Source: Capra hircus (lineage: Eukaryota; Chordata; Mammalia; Artiodactyla; Bovidae). Taken from it: 64,000 nucleotides of DNA. Positions within the stretch are counted from its first letter, which is position 1; each line of letters opens with the position of its first letter. This document shows, in pieces, positions 35,706 to 50,700 of this stretch. The notes beneath the pieces are model-generated. The model ran no database searches and was not told where the DNA came from. It worked only from the letters and a program-made list of their open reading frames with translations. A program made the position numbers and the translations under genes. The stretch spans positions 83,826,713 to 83,890,712 of the forward strand of contig NC_030816.1 of the NCBI RefSeq assembly GCF_001704415.2. The letters run 5' to 3'.

Positions 35706-38700
35706 CACCACATCTTCTTTATCCAATCCCCTGTCAATGGACATGAAGGTTGCTTTCATGTCTTAGCTATTATAAACTGCTGCGATGAACACTGGGGTAT
35801 ATGTGTCTATTCGGGCCGTGGTTTTCTCCGAATGTATGCCCAAGAGTGGGATTGTAGGGTCATATGGTAATTCTAGTTTTAGCTTTTTTAGGAGTCTCCA
35901 AACTGTTCTGCGTAGTGGCTGTACCAATTTATATTCCCATCAACAGTGCAGGAGCGTTCCCTTCTCTCCACACCCTCTCCAACTTTTGTTGTTTGTGGAT
36001 TTTTTTTTTTTTTTTTGATGATAGCCATTCTGACCAGTGTGAGATGACATCTCATTGAACTTTTGATTTGCGTTTCTCTAATAACTAGTGATGTTGAATA
36101 TCTTTTCATGTGCCTATTGGCCATCTGTATTTCCTCTTTGGAGAAATGTCTATTCAGGTCTTCTGCCCATTTTTTGAGTGGATTGTTTGTTTTGATGCTA
36201 CTAGGCATCATAAGCTGTTTGTAAATTTTGGAGACTAATTTCTTATCAGTCACATCATTTGCAAATATTTTCTCCCACCTGTGGGCTGTCTTTTCATTTT
36301 GTTTATTGTTTCCTTTGCTCTGCAAAAGCTTTTGAGCTTAAGTAGGACCCATTTGTTTATTTTTGCTTTTATTTCCATTATTCTGGGAGCTGGATTGAAA
36401 AAGATGTTGTTGTGATTTATATCAGAGAGTGTTCTGCCTGCGTTTAAAAGAGCTTTTTAAGACCCATACTCATCTGCCATTTTTAATTTGAATTTATTCA
36501 AGATGGCTATAAACCCGGCTGTTTGGGTAAATCTTTTTGAAATGAAAAAGCTGTCTTGGACTTTTCTCTTTAAGTAAAAAGTATCAATGAGTCTGTTGCA
36601 GATGGGGCATTCAGGGGAGAGATAAAGTTGTGTTTGTTTAAAACCCTACATCCTTTCTTCAAAAACTGAGGAATTATTCTCAATAATATCTAGCAGTTTG
36701 ACCAAATCCCCTTCAGAGGGACCCTCTTTCTCTGTGTCCTCGGGAGTTCATGGAGGTAGTTTCAGCTTCAGTCCTCAATCTTAAATTGTCTTGTTTCTTG
36801 CCACTGCTATCAAAAGATATCTATTGTCACTCCAGGGGGAACTTAGACTATTACTGGTTTGGTCAGAAGTTTTTATGTGCACTCTTAATATTCACACATC
36901 CCTTACACCTCCTATAAATTGTTTGCATTTTACCCTTTTGTTGAAACAGTGTGACGCTTCTCGAACTTCTCTTTTGTCACACGTTTCAACAGAATCTCTG
37001 TCCAGTGCAGTTAGATACTGGCCTTTACTGCTTAGAAAGAGTTGAGATTCTTAAGAAAACCTGAAAGCATTTTCTTAACCTTTTACTGAATTGACTAGCT
37101 GTTGACCTGTCTTCACTGAGCTAACCACATACATCTCTCATGCTGAGTGTGTGTGTGTGTTTTAATTTGGTTTCTTGGTTTTTGTTTTTTTTCCCCGTGA
37201 ATGATCAGTTATAAGATTAAATTGTCATTGAAGTTGTCAGTGGGACTCACTCGTAGAGCAATCGTGATTCAGTAGAAAAAGCTGTAGCTTAAGAACCTAA
37301 TGTGGGTAATCAAGTTATTTCCATGGGAGCTGGAGGCATTCTCCTCTGCAGCCACAGAGCAGCAAGAGGTCGCCCGGTCAGGCTGGGACCCAGGGAATCT
37401 GGGCACCAGCTGCCACTTTCCGTTCCCCAGCACCTGACACTGCCCCACCTGCTCACTGGAGGAAGGGGTGGAATGCATTTCCTGGTCCCCTTCCCTGGCC
37501 TTAATGGAACAGTAAAGCTAAATACAACATGTGTTTACAACGGTGCCAGAGCAGATGGCGGCCCAGCACATCAGTGCATCTCCGCTGCTGCTCCCTCCTG
37601 ACGCGACAGTAGCGTGGGCGCTGTGGGTGTCCTCAGCTAGAGCAACGTCCAGGACACCAGGACGTCCCGGCCAGCTAGCAACCAGCATGTGACAAGGTGG
37701 AGCCTCCCAGTCATGACCTGCACTCTGGAGCCCTCTTTTTCTCTCTCGCCCTCCTTGGCAGTTGTTTGGTTTAATGAGTTTTAGCTTTCTTTAGTAGTTG
37801 GATATTCTCTGAATATCCATTACTTTGCCGACCAAGGTCCGTCTAGTCAAAGCTATGGTTTTTCCAGTAGTCGTGTTTGGATGTAAGAGTTGGACCATAA
37901 AGAAGGCTAAGCACCAAAGAATTGATGCTTTTGAACTGTGATGTTAGAGAAGACTCTTGAGCATCCCTTGGACTGCAAGGAGATCCAACCAGTCCATCCT
38001 AAAGGAAATCAGTCCTGAATATTCATTGGAAGGACTGATGCTGAAGCTGAAACTCCAATACTTTGGCCACCTGATGCAAAGAGCTGACTCATTGGAAAAG
38101 ACCCTGATGCTGGGAAAGATTGAAGGCAGGAGGAGAAGGGGACGACAGAGGATGAGATGGTTGGATGGCATCACTGACTCGATGGACATGAGTTTGAGTA
38201 AGCTCCGGGAGTTGGTGATGGACAGGGAGGCCTGGCGTGCTGCAGTCCAGGGGGTCACAAAGAGTCGGACATGACTGAGCAACTGAACTGAACTCAACTG
38301 ATTCTCTGAAGAGAACACACATAAATCTACAGAGCTCCAGCGTCTTCTCTCATCCTCCTCATTCGTGCCTACTTTTCTACTAAAAAATTATATATTCAGG
38401 AAAGTGCAATAATTCTAGAAGGCAGGAGGACCATTTAATGCTGAGTGAGCATAAACAAGTATGAGTATAAATGTTACAGAAAGCTGTGTGGTGGGTCCGG
38501 CTGCTCACAGCTCAAAAGCCAATAAACAGCCAGGTTGGCGGAAAGGAAGGTGAAGTCGCTCAGTCGTGTCCGACTCTTTGCGACTCCGTGGACTGTAACC
38601 TACTAGGCTTCTCCATCCATGGGATTCTCCAGGCAAGAATACTGGAGTGGATTGCCATTTCCTTCTCCAGGGGATCTTCCCGACCCAGGGATTGAACCCA

Positions 38701-41700
38701 GGTCTCCCGCAATGGAGGCAGACGCTTTAACCTCTGAGCCACCAGGGAAGCGGAAACTTTGCTTTATTTCAGGTGCCAGCAACTGGAGGGCAGGGTGGCT
38801 GATGTCTGTGCAAAGGCCAACGCCCACCCACCACCACCACCACCACGACCAGCTGCGGGGTGAGAGCTTTACTAGACAGAGTGTGCGAGGAGGGCTACAT
38901 GCAGAAATGGCACGGTCAGCTGTGACATGACAGTCATCTTCAAATTGGTCATCGGTGGTCTGACCAGCACCATCTTGGTTGCTTTCGGCACAGTTAATCT
39001 TCATTTCCAGGGTCCATTTGTCCCCAGTTCTCTGAGGCCCGTTCGACTATGGCAGCTCCTGTCCTGGGTGCAGTCTGATCATCAGGGAGTTAACTTCTCC
39101 GCCTGGTGTTCTAGTATCTGTAAGACAGCTCACAGGATATGGCTCAGAATAGTATCTATAGCCCATGAGAAAGAAGTAAAGGTCCTTGACTGTGCTTAAC
39201 GACGACATTATTATTATTTAATCTCCTTAAACTGGTTTCCTTTGCTTTCCACAATTCTCACTTCTCTGATTAAACTTATTCTTTGACCAAAGTTTTCCAC
39301 AGGCAAAAGGCAGGCAGAAGCCATGGTTCGTGGTCAGGGCAAGGACCATGGGGTCCTGCTCCATTTCATAAAGGGGGAAGGTTTCCTTTTCAAAGATGAA
39401 AGTCAGGCGCATGCTGAACACCCTTGACTTTGGAGAGCAGGCAAGCTCCTGTTCATGTGGTCATATGCGCTCAAGCCACATCTACTAAGAAAGGGTGGCA
39501 TCAAATCAAAACTACAACAAGGCGCCAACGCACACCAGTCAGAAAGGTCATCGTTAGAAAGTCTACAGACAGCAAGTTCTGGAAAGGCTGTGGAGAAAAG
39601 GGAACCCTCCTACACTATTGTGGGAATGTACCTGGTATAACCACAAAAAAGAGGACAGTATGGTGGTTCTTCAAAAAGCTAAAAATAGAGTTGCCATATG
39701 ACCCAGCAATCCTACTCCTGAGCGGATGTCTGAACAAAACTATAATTCAAAACATACATGCCCCTCTGTGTTCATAGCAGCACTATTCACAACAGCCAAG
39801 ACATGGAAACAGCTTAAATGTCCAGCAGCAGATGAACGAATAAAGAAGATGTACGTATATACATTGTTGTACATATATACAACGGAATGCGATTCAGCCG
39901 TAGAAAAGAATGAAATAGTGCCATTTGTAGCAACGTGGGTGGACCTAGAGATGACCATTCTAAGCAAAGTAAGTCCGACAGAAGGAGAAATATCATATGA
40001 CATTACTCACACGAGAAATCTAAAATATGACACAAATGAGCTTATCTATGAAACAAGAACAGACTCACAGGCACAGAGAACAGGCTTGTGGTTACCAAGG
40101 GAGGGGGGCACAGGAGAGGGATGGAGAGAGAGCTTGGGGTTAGCAGATGCCAACGATGATATAGAGAATGACTAAACGACAAAGCATAGCCCAGGGAACT
40201 AGATTCAATATCTTGTGATAAGTCATAATGGAAAAGAATATGAAAAAGAATGTATGTGCATCACTGAATCACTCTGCTCTCCATCAGAAACTAACACAAC
40301 ATTGTATACAACTATAGAAGGAAACACTGGGCTGAAAGAAGCACAAGCTGGAGTCAAGACTGCCGGGAGAAATATCAATAACCTCAGATATGCAGATGAC
40401 ACCACCCTTATGGCAGAAAGTGAAGAGGAACTAAAAAGCCTCTTGATGAAAATGAAAGAGGAGAGTGAAAAAGTTGGCTTAAAGCTCAACATTCAGAAAA
40501 CTAAGATCAAGGCATCTGGTCCCATCACTTCATGGCAAATAAATGGGGAACTGTGGAAACAGCGTCAGACTTAATTTTGGGGGCTCCAAAATCACTACAC
40601 ATGGTGACTGCAGCCATGAAATTAAATGTCACTTACTCCTTGGAAGGAAAGTTATGACCAACCTAGGTAGCATATTGAAAAGCAGAGACATTACTTTGCC
40701 AATAAAGGTCCGTCTAGTCAGACTATGGTTTTTCCAGTAGTCATGTATGGATGTGAGTGTTGGACTGTGAAGAAAGCTGAGCATTGAAGAATTGATGCTT
40801 TTGAACTGTGGTGTTGGAGAAGACTCCTGAGAGTCCCTTGGACTGCAAGGAGATGCAACCAGTCCATCCTAAAGGAAATCAATCCTGGGTGTTCATTGGA
40901 AGGACTGATGCTGAAGCTGAAACTCCAATACTCTGGCCACATCATGCGAAGAGTTGACTCATTGGAAAAGACTTTGATGCTGGGAGGGATTGGGGGCAGG
41001 AGGAGAAGGGGATGACAGAGGATGAGATGGCTGGATGGCATCACCGACTCGATGGACATGAGCTTGAGTGAACTCTGGGAGTTGGGCAGGGAGGCCTGGC
41101 GTGCTGTGATTCATGGGGTCGCAAAGAGTCGGACATGACTGAGCGACTGAACTGAACTGATAGAAAGAAAGAAAGAAAGTGAAGTCGCTCAGTCATGTCT
41201 GATTCTTTGCAACCCCATGGACTGTAGCCTACCAGCGTCCTTAAAAAGGATGTCATCAACTGCCCAACTCTTAACAAATTTAAAGTACTGACTTTTTAGG
41301 GCAGACATGGTACTCTTTCTTCTCTTAATGCCCCAAAGAAAGAAAACATTTAATACCAAACATCTGGCATTTCCCACTCATTACCATGGAGGAAGAAGGA
41401 AAGGGCCCAGGAGATGTGGGCTCCATCCCTGAGTTGGGAAGATCCCCTGGAGGAAGACATGGCAACCCCACTCCAATATTCTTGCCTGGAGAATCCCACT
41501 GACAGAGGAGCCTGCTGGGCTATAGTCCATGGGGTCACAAAGAGTCGGACATGACTAAGCACACGCACACCTCATTTGCACTTAATTAGGCTGGGAGAAC
41601 ACTAAGCAAATGCCTTTTGTTGTTTTGTACAATTATACTGAAAGTAAAGTCGACCCCTAACTCTTCCTCCCAAACTTTGTGTGTTTGCAGGAATACCCTG

Positions 41701-44700
41701 GTTGAGGACCACTGTTGCTACTCTGGGAAGACTAGGCATAACCATGGCCTTTGAAATTGTCTATTTGGTAAATTCAGAATTGTACCCAACAACATTACGG
41801 TAATTCCAACATCCGTACCATGGTTTCTCCTAAGTAATTCTGCAGCTGCATGTTTTAAGTTGACCTCCTGCAATTCAGGAGACACGGGTTCGATCCCTGG
41901 GTCGGGAAGATCCCCTGGAGAAGGAAACAGCAACCCACTCCAGTGTTCCTGCCTGGAGAATCCCATGGACAGAGGAGCCTGGCGGGCTACAGTTCATGGG
42001 GTTGCAAAGAGTCAGACACGACTGAAGCAACCGAGCACACACTCACACACGCATTAGACTTGAAATCAGAAAATCTGGTGAGTGTGCCTGCGGTATGAGT
42101 TAGATTTCACATCATCATCTCCACTCTGTGTAAAGGCTCCAGCCTCTGCTCTGACCACACTCCACAGACAGTTCCCGAAGGACGAAATCAACCAATGTGC
42201 ACAGCAAGTACAAACTGGCCTCCTTTCTGGGGGGGAATATTCATGAGCACACCTAACTGTCAGTCTAGGCGCCACGAGGGCACATGAGTGCCGCAGAGTG
42301 GCCTGGGCAGTAAGCCGCTAATGGATGATTAATTTCCACCAGTACCGTAGACTCCACCCCCTGGCTCCAATACCTCGCTGTGACTCTGGGTCACAGAGTG
42401 ACAGGTCTGAACTGGAGCAGCTTGGAAATGAATTGCGTAGGAAATGATTTGCATAGAGTATGAGGGAGGAGACGTTTCCAATGTCAAACACTAGAGAAAT
42501 GGGAAATATTGTTACCATTCCTGTTACTTAGAAATCTGAAAATATTATTCATCCTGAAGTTATTTAAATATTTTTATTTCCAACAACTTTTTTATTCTGC
42601 AGAAACTTTGGGGTTTCACTGTGTTCCGGTTTATGTGATTTTGGGGGGATTATAGCCCCGTTTCTGCTCTTCCGGCTAGCTGCCATTTGGCTGGAACTAC
42701 CTCTTATCATCTTTGGTAAATATTCGCTGCATGCACTGTTCTTAAATGCTTTCATTTGCATTCTTTGTATTAATAGAACCTACAAGGATGACCAGGTTCG
42801 ATATTCATGATATTCATTTGCTCTTCCCATAGCTCTTACAGGTTTTGAGGAACCACAGTGAAATGCGGGCCCTAAATCATTTAAATTTGTTTTACGTTAT
42901 AGAGTTGCAATAAAAAGTGTTCAACTTAAGAACTTTCCCAGGTCTCATACCCCCCTCCCCTCTCCTTATCAGCAAGAGAGGATGCTGGCTGGCTCCTTGC
43001 TCACCTCCTTTCCTCCACCTCCACTTGCTTGCTCCTGGTAAAGAAGGCTGGTCACTCACTGCTCAGCAGTTTTAAACTCCAATGAAAATATTGCATCCAT
43101 GAGGAAATAAACCCAGGAATGCAGTAGTCCTTCAGCTGGGCTGAGACCACAGAGTCAGCATCTCACCAGTGATTCAGTAAATGGTCATTTCAGACTATTT
43201 CATGAGATCTGATAAACAAGCGCAGCATTGATTCTGGGCCAGCATGAAAAAGCAAAGAGAAGGCATTGTTCAGCCAAGACAGAGCCGTCTAAGAGCCCAG
43301 TCCTTCAAGATGGGGGACTGGCCGCGAGGCGGGCTGGCTGAGCTGGGCGCTGGTACTGTGGGGCAGGCCCTTGCTTTGCAGAGGGAGCTGCCTTTCCAAA
43401 CCGCCACTCACAAGAGCGGGTGATAAAGAAGGGTGCCTTTGGACTTCCCTTGGAGTAGGAAGTGGCAACCCACTCCAGGACTCTTGCCTGGAAAATTCCA
43501 TGAACAGGGGAGCCTGGCAGGATCGCAGAGTCGGACACCACTGAGCAACTTTCCCTTTTGGCCTTCCTTGGTGGTCCAGTGGCTAAGACTGTTCTCCCAA
43601 TTCAGGGGGTCAATCCCTGGTCAGGGAACTAGACCCCACATGCCACAACTAAGACCCTTGGCATGGCCAGTAAATAAATAAACAAATATGAAAAGAAAGA
43701 AGGGTGCATGAGAGCACATCACAGGATCGCTAACCCATCCCATGGGGTCAAGAGGAGAGAGAGGCAGGGAGCAATGAGGCCTCTGTTGAGATGGGAAGGT
43801 GAGGAGAGGTTATTCACGTGAGAGGTGCAGGCTGGTGCTCCAGGCAATGGAAAGACCTACAGTAAGAGGAAGTTGGGGCCTCCCAGGTGACTCAGATGGT
43901 GAAGAACTGGCCTGCAATGCAGGAGACCTAGGTTCAATCCCTGAGTTGGGAAGATCCCCCAGAGGAGGAAATGGCGACCTTTTCCACAGAGTGCCCTGTG
44001 TGAGGCAAGGCCTGAAGAGAGACAAGGCTGGGGAGACCAGCTGGGGCCCGACCACCAGACGTGCAAAGGGTCTGCTCTGTATCCAAACAGCAGTGGGAAG
44101 CCATGTGGAGTTTTAAGCTGGGGTTGGCAGGGTCAGGTCTGCCTTTTAGAAACTTCACTCTGATGGCAGATATGCTAAGGACTTAGAGGGGACGGAGCTA
44201 GTAGGGAGACAATTAAAAGAATGTTGCTGTAATCAGGTCAGGACTGGGTCTGAGGTGATGGCACGAAGGTGTTGAGGAGTGGATTGGTCTGAAGAAACAC
44301 ACTGGAGGTTGAACTGGCCAAGAGGGGCTGACTGACTGGGTGAGGGACCAGAGCAAGCAGGGAGAGGGGCCGCGACGCTGCTGACTGGGGGAGCCATAGG
44401 AGGGTTTAGCACATTAGAGAAGCCTGTCTGTGGGAGGACGTGCAGGGATTCTATCTGGGCTGCTTGTAGGATGAGGTGCTTCTAAGAAATCCAGGCTGAG
44501 ATGGTGAGGAGGCAGTAGGTTTGACAAGCTGAGTCAGGAGTAAAGTGGCCTCAAGAGGAAGGTTTGGAAGCCGCTTGGATGAAGATAGCCCCTGAAACCA
44601 TGGGAGTGACTGAGCCCCCCACACACAGCAAACACGGCAGAGAGGAAAGAACGGGCCCAAGACAGAGCCCCGAGGAGCCACAAGTGTCCAGCGTCAGCAG

Positions 44701-47700
44701 AGTGAGAGGTGCCAGGCAGGGGACGCGAGGGAAGCAGTGGGGAGACCAGGAGCTCGAGGGGCGGGGATGTCAGGGGGGTGGCAGGTGAGGCCACCAGCTG
44801 CCAGAGCTGCTGTGAGGCTGGGCAGCAGGGGCCAGAAGCAGGGCCGCTGGGCCTGGTGGTGGCAGTCCCTGGTCATCTGGCGGGAACCAGGCCAGCGAAA
44901 CACTGAGGAGAAGAGCCCAGACTCGAGCAGATGGGAGTGGGACGTGACTCTGGCCCACCAAGGTCAGCTGGCAAGTTTTCAAGAATCTTGGAGCCACCTC
45001 GGTGGCTCAGATAGTAAAGAATCTGCCTGCAATGCAGGAGACCCAGGTTCAGTCCCTGAGTCAGAGAGATCCCATGGAGAAGGAAATAGCAACCCACTCC
45101 AGTGTTCTTGCCTGGAGAATCCCATGGATGGAAGAGCTTGGCAGGCTACAGTCCATGGGGTCACCAAAGTGACTGAATGTGATTGAATGACTGAATGTGA
45201 CTGAATGACTAACAGTTATCATTAAAAATTGAATATACGAGATGAGACACAGAGGTAATAAATACATCTGCTCAGTTCCTGATTCATTGAGCTCTGCTGT
45301 GTCTGACCTTGAGGCTGGTGTGTCCACTGGAGTCCATGTGGAGATACTGCTGCCCATCTCCCCAGAGCCTCACCCGCAAGGCTGCGTTGCCGGTATGAAT
45401 GACGCACATCCACAAGGGGCGTATTTACACCATAGAAATAAGGCAAACGCTGAAAATCAGGACTTTGTTTTCTGGAGAACCAGTTGTTAGGTATTTACCG
45501 GCACAGCACTAGAATATGAAGATATGTCCCTGATAGCTCAGTTGGTAAAGAATCTGCCTGCAATGCAGGAGACCCCAGTTCGATTCCCGGGTTGGGAAGA
45601 ACCGCTGGAGAAGGGATGGGCTCCCCACTCCAGTATCCTTGGGCTTTCCTTGTGGCTCAGCTGGTAAAGAATCCGCCTGCAATGTGGGAGACCTGGGTTC
45701 GATCCCTGGGTTGGAACGATCCCCTGGAGAAGAGAAAGGCTACCCACTCAGTATTCTGGCCTGGCTGGATAGTCCATGGGGTCGCAAAGAATTGGACACG
45801 ACTGAGCGACTTTCACAGAAAGCAAGAAAGGATGGTGTTTCAAGGATTTTGGTTCTAAGACAGAGAGGAGGATGGTGGTTAGAGGATCCAGTGAGGTTGC
45901 AAGAAGGCTCTGTAGAGAGGAGAGATTTGAGTACCTTTCAAGGCGTCACCAGTAGGGTAAAGCTGCTGGAGAGAGAGAATGAACCCCTACAGCGAGGAGC
46001 CCAAAAGACTCCAAGAGCTGCTCTTGGGCAGACGTGGGGACCAGCCTTGCCGGGTCACGTTATGGGAGGAGGGCAGGGACGGGGGCAGCCAAAGGATGCT
46101 GAGGGACTCCTCTGGAGTGGCCTCTGTTTCCCGCCTGAAGTAGGAGGCGGGCGCTTCTCAGAGTGTTCAGCACTTAGTAGGTCCTGGGTAAATAACTGTG
46201 AGATGAGTGAGTATATGGATGGACGCCAAGAGCGCAGGGTCAGTGGGGGTGTCAAGGGTCTGAGGACGCTGAGGAAATGTGAGATTGTGACAGAGGATCG
46301 CTGGGGGGCCAGGCAGGGTGACCTCTCTGGAGCACTGCTGCGGGGGGTGGGGGGGGCGGGGGGAGCTAGGGTGGTGAGCACAGCGGCTTCCAGAGGGTGC
46401 AGGGGGCGATGCGGGCGGCTGTGCCATCTGGGGACCGTAACGCTGTTTCCCTGTCCCACAGGTACCCTGGCATCCGTCTGCGGTGCTCTTGTGATGCTCC
46501 TGCCTGAAACCAAGGGCATCGCCTTGCCAGAAACAGTGGATGACGTAGAAAAGCTCAGCAGGTATGATACGAAATTCAGCACACCCTAACTGAAAGCGGC
46601 ATTTCAAGCCCACTGGGAGAGGACAGGGCTGAGAACACTGACTGTGGGGGAGGGGATACAATATTAAATCCCTGTCTTGCATCTTAAGCAAAAAATTCAA
46701 AGCAGATTTAAAAGGTTAACATGAAACAAATCTGGAAATGAACATGTTTTATTTTTTAAATGTGGTTATGAAGAGAGAAGTATTTCCAAATAAGGTGTGA
46801 AAACTCGGAATCTAAAGGAAAAGGACTGATGACTGGACGAAACAGAAATAATTTAAATGTGCATCTGTGGGTGGCCAATGGTGACAACGATAATACATCC
46901 ATAAAATGGACTGCTACACAGATACTTAAATAGCAGAAATACAGATATATGAAAGACATGGAGGATATATATTTCAAGATTATAGACATTTCAAGGCGGA
47001 TTACAAAGTGAAAAGTCGCTGAACAATGTGTTATAGTATTTATTAAAAAATAAAACCAAGAGTTATCCCTCTCTATAGCTAGCTAGATGGGAAAATAAAT
47101 GATAGTCAGGTGACGATAGATAGATAGATGATAGCAGAAAGAAAATAGGAGAAGGAGAAAGAGATTGAGTTTAGGGGGGACGGTGTCTAAATAGTGTGCA
47201 GAGAAAGTTAATATCCAACCAATGTTTAAACATAAAATGTATTTAATATTTAAAAAAAATCACATTACATACATTCTAATTTTCTCTGAAATTTTTCATA
47301 ATAAAAATAAGAGAGATTATGAAAAATGGAAATGTATAGGGAAAGACCTAAAATGATCCAATATACCCTCTGGGGTAGAAATGTGTTGGGAAAAGGGGTG
47401 CAGAAGAGAGAACACTTATTTTATACCCCATAGACTTCTGCATCATTCAGTTTTCAAAATTATGACAACATGGTCTTGTATCATTTGTGAATTTTATTTT
47501 ATTTGAAAAAAAATTTTTTTTTTTGGCATGTGGGATCTTAGTTCCTTGACCAGGGATTGAACCCACGCCCCTAGCATTGGAAGCTCGGAGTCCTAACCAC
47601 TGGGCCACCAGGGAAGTCCTTATTTGTGAACTTAAACAAATAATTTAACAGCTAATTTGGAAAATAAAAGATCAGTCTTCTTCTAAACAATAAGCTGGGA

Positions 47701-50700
47701 ATTAAGGATATAGATCCCTAAATTGTATCAGATATATTTATGAGAAGATGGGGATGTTCGTAACCTCATGGCAGTTCTCTTCGTCACTTGGCAGACTGGG
47801 TAGAGATTAGAAACTGGCAACTTTTAGGATCCTGTGTAAGTGATCAATGGTTTTACATATGCCATTTCATATTCAAAGTGGTGGTGTGCAATAGAAGTGC
47901 TTGTCCTCACTTTTTTATGCTCAGAAAGACTTGACAAGATCTATGTGCTAGCACTGGGGTCGGCATTGCCTAGTGAACAGGCGTGACTGTTGTTTGCTGC
48001 TTATCTCTGCTGTGCGGGGTCTTCGCTGCTGCGTGGGCCCTTCTCTAGCTGTGGCGCGTGGGGGCTGCTGTCTAGCTGCGGTGTGCTGGCTTCCCCTTGC
48101 GGGGGCTTCTCTTGTTGCAGAGCACAGTCTGTAGGACTCAGGCATCAGTAGTTACGGTGCGTGGATGGGCTCGGATGCTCTGAGGCACATGGGATCTTTC
48201 CAGACCAGGGCTCAAACCCATGTCTTTTGCCCTGGCAAGTGGATTCTTTACCACTGAGCCACCAGGGAAGCCCTGGGGTCGTTTCATTATCTTAGGCTCT
48301 ATCCTCCTTGATTATGAGTAGCTTCATAACAAGAATCTCCCAGTAGGCTTGGAGATTTCTCTCTTCATATCCTCTTTAATGAGGTACCATCACCCTCTCA
48401 GGAGAAGACAATGGCAACCCACTCCAGTACTCTTGCCTGGAGAATCCCATGGACAGAGGAGCCTGGTGGGCTGCAGTCCATGGGGTCTCAAAGAGTCGGA
48501 CACAACTGAGCGACTTCACTTTCATGCATTGGAGAAGGAAATGGCAACCCACTCCAGTGTTCTTGCCTGGAGAATCCCAGGGACGGGGGAGCCTGGTAGG
48601 CTGCCATCTATGGGGTCACACAGAGTCAGACACAACTGATGTGACTTAGCAGCAGCAGCAGCATCGCCCTCTCTGGAGATAGGCAACCATTGCTACGTGT
48701 CTTACAAGTATTTCAACCAGACTTTAAAACATATACATTGATTTCTTTGTCCTATTTCCTGATGCTATTCTGAAGAATCACATTGACGAATCATCTCAGA
48801 ACTTTCCTAAGAAAACTTGAGCAGTGTACTGAAATCAACACACCAGCTGACTTCTAAGAGGACCAGCCAATCAGAGGACAGGTAGACATTTGTCCCATGA
48901 AGTAACTCAATCAGATGCTTATGCTTGTTTGTAAGTAAACTGATAGCTAATGGCTTAGCCTCAACCAAAGCTCTACCTAGGTTTTACCCTAAAATAATGC
49001 TACTTGGGGCTTCTGTGGTGACTCAGATGGTAAAGAATCTGCCTGCAATGCGGGAGACCCAGATTCGATCCCTAGGTCAGGAAGATCCCCTGGAGAAGGG
49101 AATGGCTACCCACTCCAGTATTCTTGCCTGGAGAATTCTATGGACAAGAGGAGGCTGGTGGGCTGCAGTCCATGGGGTCGCAAAGAGTCAGACGTGCCTG
49201 AGCGACTAACAGTGCTACTAATGCAACTTGAAGGTTGAGGTGAGGTGGGAGATTTTCTTTAAGATCCTGCCAGTTTATAAACCAAAATTAAGAAATGTAT
49301 AAACGGTATTATTAATAAAACTGGCCTTTTGAGAATTACACCATGGGGAGGTCTTGCTTTATCCAGAAAGGATAAGCGTTCTGCTGGCTGTGGCATCACA
49401 GACAATTATCTGGTCTGTGTCAGGGTACTGGGGCCAGATCAGTGTGGCGGTTATCTAGTCCTCTCCCTCCAACTGCAGCCATGCTAGAAGCCGGAAGGAG
49501 AGGAGAATGTTGAAGGTTAGATGAAGCGGGTGAACTTCTCAGGCCCTAAAGGGTCTCTTCAGGGCTGGGCCACCCAGGAGGGCGTCCCAGCCAGGATCAC
49601 AGGGTTGAATGTAAGGAGGAGTTCAGCGCTGACTGTTGGACGCACAAGCCTGTGATGTGCCGTTGGAGTTTTAAGATGTCCGCGTCTCAGTGCTACGGAG
49701 TCCTTTTCTGCACACCCGCCATCCTCGTGGTGGAGGCCCTCTGTGCCAACACTCCAACCAGAGGGACTGCCTTCTTCCTTTTGACTTGACTCCACTTACT
49801 GCCACTCATTTCCACAGTGAGAGTGGCATACCCGTTCTTGATCCCCAAACCAGTCAGAGATCAGATTTTCAAACTCATCAGGAATAGCGTTGAGGGAGAG
49901 GGGGGTCATTTGAGGTGGCACTAGTGATCAAGAACCCTCCTGCCAGTGCAGGAGACATAAAGAGACTCAAGTTTGATCCCTGGGTTGGGAAGATCCCCTG
50001 AAGTAGGAAACAACAACCCACTCCAGTATTCTTGCCTGGGAAATCCATGGACAGAAGAGTCTGGTGGGCTACAGTCAATGGGGCTGCAAAGAGTTGGACA
50101 TGACTGAACGTGCGAGCGCACGCACACACACACACACATACACACACACACACTTCTGTCAATTCAATCATGTTAAAAATAGAATTAAATAATTTGAAGA
50201 GGTGGAGCTTTGGAGATGAGAAGGCCATCTGGATGGTGTGCAGGGAAAATTAATATTCAACCGATATATAAACAGGAAGAATTAGCCCAACAAAAATTCA
50301 ACTTACATGAATTTCTAATTTTTTACTGTGTTTGTGTTTCATAATAAAAATTGGGTAAGTTGATTACGCCTAGTCCCTACCCTTGAAAAAACACCTAATC
50401 CAAGTCTGATCTACAGTTCTATAAGTTAAGCACACTGATTGCATTATGTAGTTACTTGTGGGGGGAAAAAGAAAACTACTTAGCCCCAGTTACTGAAACT
50501 TGTTATCATTTTCCCCTCTAAAACAGCACTTCATCATTTTTTAATTTCTCCTTTCTTTTGTTCACTTCAGCAGCTCATTTCCAAACCATCTGTTACAGGG
50601 TAGAAAGTCATAAAGAATTTATATATGCTAATTAACTCCTGCCTAGGGTCTGAGAGCAGGTAAAAAATGAGGTTGGAAATAGTTCATTGTTCCTTTCAAG

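Noticed and set aside
35888..36325. 145-codon minus-strand ORF
   Set aside because: C-terminal ORF2 remnant of an L1 element.
6549..38300. Apparent gene family of KTLMLGKIEGRRRRG-type ORFs recurring throughout
   Set aside because: These are translations of BovB 3' ends shared by many copies, not genes.
45639..46589. 316-codon plus-strand ORF, one of the longest in the window
   Set aside because: It starts in a Bov-tA and reads through GC-rich intron. Only 46462-46561 is a real exon (SLC22A3), defined by splice sites and family similarity.
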